Assembly: GCA_002493515.1 (NCBI GenBank)
Contig: DKYZ01000045.1
Coordinates: 1-5,213 of the forward strand
Length of the DNA stretch: 5,213 nucleotides
Reading direction: 5' to 3'
DNA from: Porphyromonadaceae bacterium UBA7087
GTDB taxonomy: Bacteria; Bacteroidota; Bacteroidia; Bacteroidales; Muribaculaceae
This document shows, piece by piece, positions 1 to 5,213 of the stretch (the first letter of the stretch is position 1; each line of letters opens with the position of its first letter). Both the position numbers and the translations under genes were made by a program. The notes beneath the pieces were generated by a model, which was not told where the DNA came from, ran no database searches, and worked only from the letters and a program-made list of their open reading frames with translations.

Positions 1-18
1 GGAATTCAATGGAATTCC
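1..18. terminator. Inverted repeat 25 bp after the stop codon; possible terminator stem
   Basis: GGAATTC at 1-7 and GAATTCC at 12-18 form a perfect 7-bp stem with a 4-base loop. It lies 25 bp beyond the TAA of the large gene, where a terminator is expected. The window ends at the far side of the stem, so a following T-run on the minus strand cannot be seen. The A/T-rich core makes the stem modest in strength. Confidence 0.35.
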
Positions 19-43
19 GGCGCCCTCTCTACAACTATTCACA

Positions 44-3000
44 TTACCTTCCGGATATCACGATCCGGTCTCTACGCGACCCCGCGACCCTGATATATAT
101 TCCGGGAGACGTGGGGGCCTCGTGTCCGAGCCTGAGTCCATCGACGGTATAGAACGTGCTTTCCGGGTCTGAGGAATAGGCTTCGGCCACGCCGGTGCCA
201 TCGGTGACGTAACGCCACACTCTCGCGGAAGATACCAGTTCGCCTCTGAGCGTGCGTATGGCGAGATCGCCATTGCGGCCGGAGTAGAGGTATATGCCGT
301 CGGATGCGGAATACCTCTCATATCCCTCAAGACCCTCTTTCGACAGGTCTGCTTCCGATGCGCCCCCCTCGAACATTCTGTACCATACGATCGCTCCTTC
401 CGGTATATCCTTTACCGAGAGCTCGACACCGCGTTCCTCGCCGATTTTTATCACGTCGCCGACTTCCGTTCCGTCTGCCATGCATAGACGTAGGGTATAT
501 ACATCCTTGTCTGACGGCGTAAGGCGGCGGGGATATACCCTAAGCCTGTAGCAGGCCTCAGCCGTGGAATATCTCTCTGATGACAACGTTGCCTTTATCA
601 AGGTCTCGCCGTCACCGCATATCGTGACCACACCATTGGCGTCAACGGTGGCGACAGACTTATCGGTAGATACGAATATCAGATCAGATGTCCTTACATC
701 CTCCGGCAATATCAGTCTCGGTATTTCATCCGAACCCGATTCCTCATCGCGATATACCGTCACATCACTGCTGGCATAACGTATATTCACATGCCTTTTC
801 ACGACAGCCCTGGCTACCGAAAGGCCGAACGCACGGTTATCCTCAGCCTCGAGAACAGCCACCAGGTCATATACACCCGGCTCCTCCGCCACAAAGTATC
901 CATTACCGTTCCTGTCGACAGTGAGTGCGCATCCCGAGCTTTGACCGTCCCTATATATTTTAATCACGGCCTTTGAAACATCGGCACCCTGCGCTGTTAG
1001 CGAGATGCCCAATGGCTCTCCCGGCAGTCCCTCTATGCTTTTATTTACGAAATCCAGTCCCGGGGATTCTGTAAACTCCCCTTTTCTGCCATAGAATACC
1101 ATCAGTCTATCCAATACAATCCCTGATGTGAACACAAAATCCACATAACCCTTGTCTGCTGATGAAGCGGGCCACCATATCGATTGCGCCATTTCGCCTT
1201 CGGTGACTGTGACTTTTGGAGAAATGCCGTTCTCGCCTACAAACTCCACTCTTGACAGCTTTCTCCCCTCCGGAATCTCTATTCTCAATGTGGAACCAGC
1301 CTCAAACGACATACATCCCTGCTGAGGCAGTGTCACATCACCATGCATCACTGCCTTGACATTCTTGAGGTATACCGATTCTCCCGACACGGAACCGCCT
1401 CTTGGAAGGCCATAAGAGTCATTTACAAAATCGAATCCGGCAACCGACATCGGTGTGACGTCAAGTATAAAACTGCGCTCCGCCGGCCAATATAGAGGTG
1501 TCTCATCAGATACGGCACTGACAATCGCCAGACCCGGTTTGCCGGTCAGCGCAAGCATGCCATTGGAATCGACTGTGACAGAAGCCTCGTCGGAAACATT
1601 GAATGCGCACGAGAGATTCTCCGGATTATAGAGGGCGGGAAGCGAAGTCTCCTCTACATCGCAGGCATAGACCGGACCGACGTCGACTCCATCCCTGTGC
1701 CATGCCATGGATGAATTGCGTTTCACCCCTACGGTTAAGGCGGCGGATACTCCGTCATGCTCTGTGTCTGCATTCAGTGTGGCTTCCACCTCTGCCTCAC
1801 CCTCCTTCAGGCAGAGCAGAGACCTGCCGTCAGGCTGAAGCTGGAGGATACCCTCCGGTCTTATCTCGATTCTGTCGGCCTCCACAGGTATCCCCTTGTT
1901 GTCTTTCAATATAGGCAATTCAATCGTCTGTCCTACGGTTCCCCTAAGGTAGGTCTCGGTGAAATCAATGTCTATCTTGCGGGCAGAACTGCTCGTGATT
2001 ACTTTCAAAGCCTTGACCAGTGTGAAGCCTTCCGTGGCTCCATTGGTTATGCTTACGTCACAGACATCATCGGCCTCACCTGCTTTCCAGACATTTCCCG
2101 TCAACAAGCCCTTGTCGGAATAACTGTCGATTCCCAGGTCGTGCTCGGGAGAATTTGTAAATATCACTATCTTCTCAATTCCGTCATTGCCGGGGACATG
2201 GATTCTCATCACATTCCCCTCATACATTCGGAACGCCTTCTCCTGGGGATAATAGGCCGGACTGTTTTCAGCACTACCTCCCTGCGACAGCTCTACGCTG
2301 ACTTTCGCATCGTTTCCGACGACAAACCCTGTCAGAGGGTCGGAAGGGGGCAGACTCACTGCATCGAAACAGAGTCCTGCCTCTCCATTGTCTATGATCC
2401 GAAGCTGACACATGGCTTGTCCCGCTTCGAATTTATAAGTGGCATCGCAGATCGCCCTGACAGTGACAATACCCTCCGCAACCGGGAAATACCGACCTTC
2501 GGCATCCTGAACCAAAGCATCCCCATATTCCACTTCATACCTTATCTCAGCGTCAGTATCACCATGTGCCTTAGGCAAGGTGAACATCTCATCGCCCGAC
2601 AGGTCATATTCTGCCTCGGCATTGTCGAATCCGAGATTGGCCAGCATCTTCCTGCGGTTTGCAAATTCAGTCGGGGCGAGCGATATGCTCCCGGCCGAAT
2701 TGTCATACACACAGACGCCATGTATGTCGTAACGTCCGCTTTCGGAAACCACTATGCCAAACCGATCGTATATCCTCAGATTCGCGGTATTGACAACACT
2801 CCCTGGCGTAAACCCGTCGGGAAGATTTATATTCCTTGCCAGAACCGGACGGTTGACGTATGAGGCGTCAGGTGTGGATGCCGCTATCTCTGCCTCACTC
2901 CAGTTGGAGTCTTTCGCCATGGATCCCTGAAGCTGCGAGCAATCTCTCACCTCAATCTCCCTCGATATGCCGTCGACATAAGTGTATATTCCGTCCCAGC

Positions 3001-4909
3001 CTCCGGGAACTATATCACCCTGTCCGTATGAGAACTCCCCGCTGCCGAGGTACAGTCTGAGGTATCTGTCGCCGCTCTTTCCGAACAGCTCCTTCTTACC
3101 GGGCGCCACATAGGTGACGGTAATCGGGAATTTTATCTTCACATCCGTGTTTGTATCTTCCCCTATCGCCATGAGATCATCGACACTTTCCGCCACTGCG
3201 AGCGACCGAACGGTATACGAAGCCTCGGCTGACTGATACTTTTCCGTCTCCCCGATAGTTACGCTGATTGAAACGTTGCCTATGCCCACGACTGAGACAA
3301 TTCCTGTCTGGGCGTCGACTTTGGCCACGCTTTCATTTCCGGAAGCATACCGCTTGGTGAAGCTGTCATCGGCAGGAAGTCCTGTCAATGCCGGGGAATT
3401 GAAGGTGTCTCCGGGATGCGACTCCACATCAGCCTGGGAGAATGTCAGCTGATATGTTCCCTTTGTAATGGTCAATATGAGATTGGCCACGTCGCTGTCG
3501 GTATAACCCTCCTTGTAGCTTCTCGCCTTTATATTCCATTGTCCGGCTGATGAAAGGGCCACCGGAATATCCATGTACAATGAGGACTGCTCGCTCGGTT
3601 CCGGAGCCGTGGCATCCCGTGCGATTGTATACCTTATCTGGGCTCCGGGAGTATCGCAATGTATTGCCACACTTGTACCGATAGTATTATCTCCCGCTGA
3701 AAATCCGTCAAACCAGGGTGTCGACACCTTCTCCCATTCCTTTACCGTTATATCTACCACGGCTGTCCTGGCCATGTAATTGTCATCTCCAGCAAAGATG
3801 GCGCTTATGCGTGCCGTGCCGACCTTCACGATGGTGACACGTCCACTCGTGTCTACACTGGCGGCATCACCCTCACATGTGAATGTCAAGGGGAGCGATT
3901 GCGGATTCTGTATGACGGGTACGTCATTGGCGGCTCCTATCGGTACGGAATATTCTGAAACCGACCACTGCAGCTCGGGCATCACAGCCTGGGTAGTCAC
4001 ATTGAATGTGTCCTCCGCCGGATTATAGCTCTTGTTGCCGGCAAATCTGGCTGTCACCGTAGTTCGGACTCCACCCTTCAAGGCTCTGATAATATCGTCG
4101 TTTATTGAAATTGCCGACTGATCGTAACCGGAATATGTCAGCGTGGGAGTCATATCTACCCTATTGCCGTTTTCATATAGAGAGAAGGATGGAATCGGCG
4201 CCGTCTCACCATATTTTATGGTCAGCTCTGTCTGCTCGAAGCGCAGCTCGACATCAGTCTTAGGCTTGACGACAGGCTTGTTGGAGAAGAGATTAATCCT
4301 GTTGCCGCTACCTGAATTTATCTCGAAACAGTTGGTTGAACCTCTATACATAAGATTCTCAGCGGTGCTCCCGCCGAAGTTGAAATCAATCGTTATGCAT
4401 CTTGATGTTTTTCTCATCATTATCTTCTTCGCTTCAGCCTTACTTTCCACAAGCATAATGTCTCCCTCGGAATAACCTGTGGTAATATACCCTTTTCTCG
4501 GATAGACAGCACGGAGATATGCCTGAGGATTCTCCTGTATGGATTTATCTAACTCTTCAAGAAAGATAATCATAGTACCCTCTGGAATGGACGGAATCTG
4601 ACTTAAGTTGCCATCAGCTGTGACGCTGATGCTTTCCCCTCTCATAGTTGAATTGGATATATCACCCATTGCCTTCGGTGTGTCGGTGTATGTCTGCCCA
4701 GCGTAGTCAGTACGGACCATTGCAATAATATAATAATCGTTTTCCCTGATATCATCCAACCTATTGGGATTGACTTCGCGCCAGGGGTTGACAAAGTCTG
4801 AGGGGACTACATCATCTGGGAGTTCGGAGGAGGAGTTTTGACCGTAGACCGCCGGAACCACGGAAAGGAACAGGAGGGTCAGAAAAGCAAGAATGCCATC
4901 TCGTTTCAT
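44..4909 (-). CDS. Very large secreted multi-domain Ig-like (BIG_2) repeat protein, Bacteroidales type
   Basis: A 1621-residue exported protein, probably an adhesin, scaffold or binding protein at the cell surface. I do not recognise a named gene. Seen in order: signal peptide 1-23; N-terminal beta-rich module about 55-212; Ig-like 218-307 and 311-390; chitobiase-C-like 396-482; Ig-like 484-568; OB-fold-like 570-750; degenerate Ig-like 763-840; beta-sandwich 841-973; Ig-like 977-1063 and 1068-1152; second beta-sandwich 1155-1275; Ig-like 1284-1371 and 1373-1459; degenerate chitobiase-C-like 1463-1570; C-terminal tail 1576-1621. Typical BIG_2 signatures are VTARFAGNKSYNPAE (285-299), ISAIFAGDDNYMA (368-380) and STDKSVATVDANGVVTI (1414-1430). 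About 18 scattered cysteines show no regular pattern. No enzyme domain or catalytic motif is visible. The ATG at 4907-4909 is chosen because the signal peptide starts there; the 20 bases upstream are A/T-rich with no Shine-Dalgarno, as is usual in Bacteroidetes. The frame is intact and ends in TAA. Domain names are by pattern recognition; function is inferred. Confidence 0.93.
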   Translation of the reverse strand: MKRDGILAFLTLLFLSVVPAVYGQNSSSELPDDVVPSDFVNPWREVNPNRLDDIRENDYYIIAMVRTDYAGQTYTDTPKAMGDISNSTMRGESISVTADGNLSQIPSIPEGTMIIFLEELDKSIQENPQAYLRAVYPRKGYITTGYSEGDIMLVESKAEAKKIMMRKTSRCITIDFNFGGSTAENLMYRGSTNCFEINSGSGNRINLFSNKPVVKPKTDVELRFEQTELTIKYGETAPIPSFSLYENGNRVDMTPTLTYSGYDQSAISINDDIIRALKGGVRTTVTARFAGNKSYNPAEDTFNVTTQAVMPELQWSVSEYSVPIGAANDVPVIQNPQSLPLTFTCEGDAASVDTSGRVTIVKVGTARISAIFAGDDNYMARTAVVDITVKEWEKVSTPWFDGFSAGDNTIGTSVAIHCDTPGAQIRYTIARDATAPEPSEQSSLYMDIPVALSSAGQWNIKARSYKEGYTDSDVANLILTITKGTYQLTFSQADVESHPGDTFNSPALTGLPADDSFTKRYASGNESVAKVDAQTGIVSVVGIGNVSISVTIGETEKYQSAEASYTVRSLAVAESVDDLMAIGEDTNTDVKIKFPITVTYVAPGKKELFGKSGDRYLRLYLGSGEFSYGQGDIVPGGWDGIYTYVDGISREIEVRDCSQLQGSMAKDSNWSEAEIAASTPDASYVNRPVLARNINLPDGFTPGSVVNTANLRIYDRFGIVVSESGRYDIHGVCVYDNSAGSISLAPTEFANRRKMLANLGFDNAEAEYDLSGDEMFTLPKAHGDTDAEIRYEVEYGDALVQDAEGRYFPVAEGIVTVRAICDATYKFEAGQAMCQLRIIDNGEAGLCFDAVSLPPSDPLTGFVVGNDAKVSVELSQGGSAENSPAYYPQEKAFRMYEGNVMRIHVPGNDGIEKIVIFTNSPEHDLGIDSYSDKGLLTGNVWKAGEADDVCDVSITNGATEGFTLVKALKVITSSSARKIDIDFTETYLRGTVGQTIELPILKDNKGIPVEADRIEIRPEGILQLQPDGRSLLCLKEGEAEVEATLNADTEHDGVSAALTVGVKRNSSMAWHRDGVDVGPVYACDVEETSLPALYNPENLSCAFNVSDEASVTVDSNGMLALTGKPGLAIVSAVSDETPLYWPAERSFILDVTPMSVAGFDFVNDSYGLPRGGSVSGESVYLKNVKAVMHGDVTLPQQGCMSFEAGSTLRIEIPEGRKLSRVEFVGENGISPKVTVTEGEMAQSIWWPASSADKGYVDFVFTSGIVLDRLMVFYGRKGEFTESPGLDFVNKSIEGLPGEPLGISLTAQGADVSKAVIKIYRDGQSSGCALTVDRNGNGYFVAEEPGVYDLVAVLEAEDNRAFGLSVARAVVKRHVNIRYASSDVTVYRDEESGSDEIPRLILPEDVRTSDLIFVSTDKSVATVDANGVVTICGDGETLIKATLSSERYSTAEACYRLRVYPRRLTPSDKDVYTLRLCMADGTEVGDVIKIGEERGVELSVKDIPEGAIVWYRMFEGGASEADLSKEGLEGYERYSASDGIYLYSGRNGDLAIRTLRGELVSSARVWRYVTDGTGVAEAYSSDPESTFYTVDGLRLGHEAPTSPGIYIRVAGSRRDRIVISGR
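47..184 (-). other. C-terminal sorting-like tail (residues 1576-1621)
   Basis: The last 46 residues read as a short linker and then STFYTVDGLRLG, APTSPGIYIRV and RRDRIVISGR. The pattern 'YxxdGxrl......pGIYI......kivi' is the short tail seen at the end of many gut Bacteroidales secreted proteins, and resembles the last strands of type IX secretion system (T9SS) type A sorting domains. It is shorter than the classical 70-80-residue T9SS domain. Whether it directs export through a T9SS in this organism, or is a structural cap, cannot be told from the window. Confidence 0.6.
200..523 (-). other. Degenerate chitobiase-C-like domain (residues about 1463-1570)
   Basis: Residues 1493-1570 have the layout of the chitobiase C-terminal-like domain at 396-482: GVELSVKDIPEGAIVWYRMF, an acidic insert (EGGASEADLSKEGLEGY), ERYSASDGIYLYSGRNGDL, AIRTLRGELVSSARVWRYV. 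The 'TDG..P' signature is absent, so a profile search may miss it. It sits immediately before the C-terminal tail, where Bacteroidales exoproteins often carry such a domain. The assignment is inference from shape and position. Confidence 0.4.
1085..1447 (-). repeat. Beta-sandwich module, copy B (residues about 1155-1275)
   Basis: Second copy of the module at residues 841-973. It opens with VAGFDFVNDSYGLPRGGS, has the strands SFEAGSTLRIEIPEG and KLSRVEFVGENG, the Trp-rich loop SIWWPASSADKGYVDFVF, and ends with VLDRLMVFYG. The following domain begins at residue 1284 with a related opening, GLDFVNKSIEGLPGEP, but then continues as an Ig-like domain rather than a third full sandwich. Confidence 0.55.
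1991..2389 (-). repeat. Beta-sandwich module, copy A (residues about 841-973)
   Basis: The copy opens with AGLCFDAVSLP, continues through KAFRMYEGNVMRIHVPGNDGI and KIVIFTNSP, and closes with GNVWKAGEADDVCDVSI and LVKALKVI. It matches copy B (residues 1155-1275) in order: opening 'AG.(C/D)F', a 'MRI.VP' or 'LRIEIP' strand, an 'I.kIVIF' or 'LSRVEFV' strand, a Trp-centred loop (VWKAGEADD or IWWPASSADK), then a closing strand. Similar modules are common in Bacteroidales exoproteins. The similarity is at protein level and low in identity, so the duplication looks old. Confidence 0.55.
2660..3202 (-). other. OB-fold-like module (residues about 570-750)
   Basis: The segment runs from SLAVAESVDDLMAIGE through ITVTYVAPGKKELFGKSG, RYLRLYLGSGEFSYGQGD, IVPGGWDGIYTYVDGISR to VLARNINLPDGF and RYDIHGVCVYDNSAG. 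This sequence of 'pITVtY..gk..L...d..G.l.iyg....y..GDiipGg..G.y..y.g..E' is a pattern I know from Bacteroidales exoproteins with an OB-fold-like unit, usually next to Ig-like and chitobiase-C-like domains. The fold is inferred from that resemblance. The GDIVPGGWDG turn (631-640) is the clearest marker. Confidence 0.6.
3464..3724 (-). other. Chitobiase/beta-hexosaminidase C-terminal-like domain (residues 396-482)
   Basis: The segment has the order typical of this Ig-like accessory domain: STPWFDGFSAGDNTIGTS, then VAIHCDTPGAQIRYTI, a proline-rich insert (ATAPEPSEQSSLY), then WNIKARSYKEGYTDSDV. The 'IRYTI...' and 'IKARSYKEGYTDS' strands match the usual 'I.YT.DG..P' and 'I.A.A.K.G...S' signature, though the TDG is replaced by ARD here. 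The family is a non-catalytic module found in many Bacteroidetes surface proteins. Here it separates Ig-like domains 2 and 3. Confidence 0.75.
4274..4747 (-). other. N-terminal beta-rich module of unknown function (residues about 55-212)
   Basis: The module starts with NDYYIIAMV and ends with FEINSGSGNRINLFSNK just before a Lys/Pro linker (KPVVKPKTD). It contains two internal segments of similar form, one around KGYITTGYSEGDIMLVESK (139-157) and one around NLMYRGSTNCFEINSGSGN (185-203). This resembles, from memory, a module recurrent at the N-terminus of Bacteroidales exoproteins, with a pattern of 'YVI...YL.Y....F....I.LY' strands that may form a beta-trefoil-like fold. The fold assignment is inference; no ligand or catalytic site can be named. 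It is the part of the protein least covered by familiar domain families. Confidence 0.5.
4841..4909 (-). other. Sec signal peptide of the Ig-like repeat protein (residues 1-23)
   Basis: The N-terminus has a short basic region (MKRD), a hydrophobic core (ILAFLTLLFLSVVPAV) and a likely signal peptidase I site after VYG, leaving Gln24 at the mature N-terminus. A mature Gln start is common for Bacteroidetes exported proteins. No cysteine follows the core, so this is not a lipoprotein and SusD-like or other lipid anchoring is ruled out. The protein should therefore reach the periplasm and depend on another route, or on its C-terminal tail, to go further. Confidence 0.88.
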
Positions 4910-5060
4910 AAATAATTAAAGTTTTGGGTTATTACAGACATATCGAGCGACGATTTAAAACGTTACAAATTACGTCTATAAACAACGACGGCATCCTTTC
5001 TGAATAAGAAGAATGCCTTTGGACGTCTCAACCGCCTGCCGTCTATGCCTGTTTATGGCG
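4910..5060 (-). promoter_or_regulatory. Long 5' leader with competing stem-loops
   Basis: Between the promoter and the start codon lie about 145 nt with no Shine-Dalgarno. The sequence shows a 9-bp stem (5017-5009 with 4998-4990, one G-U pair, 10-nt loop). It also shows a longer-range complementary pair: 5056-5050 with 4984-4978 and 5043-5037 with 4993-4987, seven perfect base pairs each. The two structures share bases 4990-4993, so they cannot both form. The last 20 nt before the ATG are A/T-rich and probably unstructured, which suits Bacteroidetes translation initiation. The outermost stem falls at the predicted transcription start, so it may be only partly transcribed. A regulatory role is inference. 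Confidence 0.4.
4990..5017 (-). other. Leader hairpin, 9-bp stem
   Basis: Read on the minus strand, GGCATTCTT pairs with AAGGATGCC across a 10-nt loop, with a single G-U pair. No T-run follows, so it is not an intrinsic terminator. The 3' arm contains the ATG of a 20-codon upstream open frame. It may be an mRNA-stability or regulatory stem. Confidence 0.5.
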
Positions 5061-5092
5061 CAAAAATAGAATAAAAAATCGAGAGCTGCAAA
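5061..5092 (-). promoter_or_regulatory. Bacteroidetes-type promoter for the large gene
   Basis: On the minus strand there is TATTTTTG at 5068-5061, a full match to the Bacteroidetes -7 box TAnnTTTG. TTTG at 5092-5089 lies 20 bp upstream, matching the -33 element in sequence and spacing. Transcription should begin a few bases downstream, near 5050-5057, giving a leader of about 140-150 nt before the ATG at 4909. A-tracts at 5090-5096, 5101-5109 and 5112-5117 lie at and just upstream of the -33 box and may act like an UP element or bend the DNA. Box assignment follows the established consensus; the start site is inferred. Confidence 0.7.
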
Positions 5093-5148
5093 AAAATAGC
5101 AAAAAAAAATTAAAAAATCATTCATTGAAGCCCGGATTTTCATATATC

Positions 5149-5203
5149 GCGGGGTTGGAGCCTCAAACACGACGCAAAATTGCGGGGTTAGAGCCCCGCA
5201 CAC
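5149..5203. repeat. GC-rich imperfect direct repeat, 33-bp period
   Basis: On the plus strand the unit gcggggttRgagccYc starts at 5149 and again at 5182, and is followed in both copies by a short stretch ending in acac. The 22-base cores differ at only four or five positions and the period is 33 bp. The second copy runs toward the window edge, so more copies may follow. It is GC-rich and stands beside an A-rich region, which makes it stand out as an intergenic repeat element rather than coding sequence. No family name can be given. Confidence 0.5.
5181..5200. terminator. Perfect GC-rich hairpin, possible terminator of an upstream minus-strand gene
   Basis: TGCGGGG and CCCCGCA form a 7-bp perfect stem with a 6-base loop. 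On the minus strand the hairpin is followed by ATTTTG, a short T-run, so it could end transcription of a gene lying beyond 5213 and insulate the promoter at 5061-5092. The T-run is weak, and the hairpin is also one copy of the 33-bp repeat, so it may instead be a repeat-borne structure. On the plus strand no T-run follows. Confidence 0.4.
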
Positions 5204-5213
5204 GGAACGGGCT

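Noticed and set aside
1..17. Two EcoRI sites (GAATTC) 10 bp apart at the window edge, suggesting a cloning junction
   Set aside because: They are the two arms of a natural-looking inverted repeat after a stop codon; no vector or linker sequence is visible.
1757..2863. A 368-codon open frame on the plus strand, opposite the large gene
   Set aside because: It is codon-aligned antisense to the large gene: its stops can arise only where the sense gene uses TTA, CTA or TCA codons, which it avoids here. The product is rich in His, Gln and Arg, has no recognisable domain, and the sense frame is clearly coding.
4935..4969. Alternative promoter: TTTG at 4969-4966 and TATGTCTG at 4942-4935 on the minus strand
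   Set aside because: The -7 box has a mismatch and the spacing is 23 bp, longer than usual. The match at 5061-5092 is clearly better, though a second weak start is not excluded.
4960..4975. Imperfect palindrome acgttacaaattacgt as a possible operator
   Set aside because: Only five of eight positions are symmetrical, and the sequence is A/T-rich enough for this to arise by chance.
4976..5203. A 75-codon minus-strand frame with a hydrophobic stretch (FLIFFCYFFAALDFLFYF)
   Set aside because: The hydrophobic run comes from translating the A/T-rich promoter tracts, and the frame runs through the promoter boxes, the leader hairpin and the GC-rich repeat. No sign of coding constraint.
5149..5203. 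The two GC-rich repeat copies as the end of a CRISPR array
   Set aside because: The copies are imperfect, the interval between them (about 11-17 bp) is too short for spacers, and no cas gene is seen.

Overview
The window is dominated by one gene. It lies on the minus strand (4909 down to 44) and encodes a 1621-residue exported protein built almost entirely of beta-rich modules. It has a Sec signal peptide, an N-terminal module of unknown function, and about eight bacterial Ig-like (BIG_2-type) domains. These alternate with two chitobiase/hexosaminidase-C-like domains, one OB-fold-like domain and a duplicated beta-sandwich module. The protein ends in a short tail of the kind found at the C-terminus of many gut Bacteroidales exoproteins. 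I see no catalytic domain, so an adhesive, binding or structural surface/secreted role is the most economical reading. No specific ligand can be named.

The organism is most likely a Bacteroidales gut anaerobe, of the Muribaculaceae, Prevotellaceae or Bacteroidaceae type. This rests on the domain combination, the lack of a Shine-Dalgarno sequence before the start codon, and a good match to the Bacteroidetes promoter (TTTG, 20 bp, TAnnTTTG). The roughly balanced base composition of the coding region agrees. Family or genus cannot be fixed from this window.

Layout: 1-43 is the 3' flank of the gene, with an inverted repeat at the window edge that may be part of a transcription terminator. 44-4909 is the gene. 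4910-5060 is an approximately 145-nt leader with an intrinsic hairpin that overlaps a longer-range complementary pair, plus a 20-codon upstream ORF. 5061-5117 is the promoter with A-tracts. 5131-5213 holds a GC-rich imperfect tandem repeat, one copy of which forms a perfect hairpin. No complete second gene is visible. The long open frames on the plus strand are antisense shadows. I do not see a convincing new defence or mobile system; the points most worth a second look are the module architecture, the duplicated sandwich module, the leader and the GC-rich repeat.
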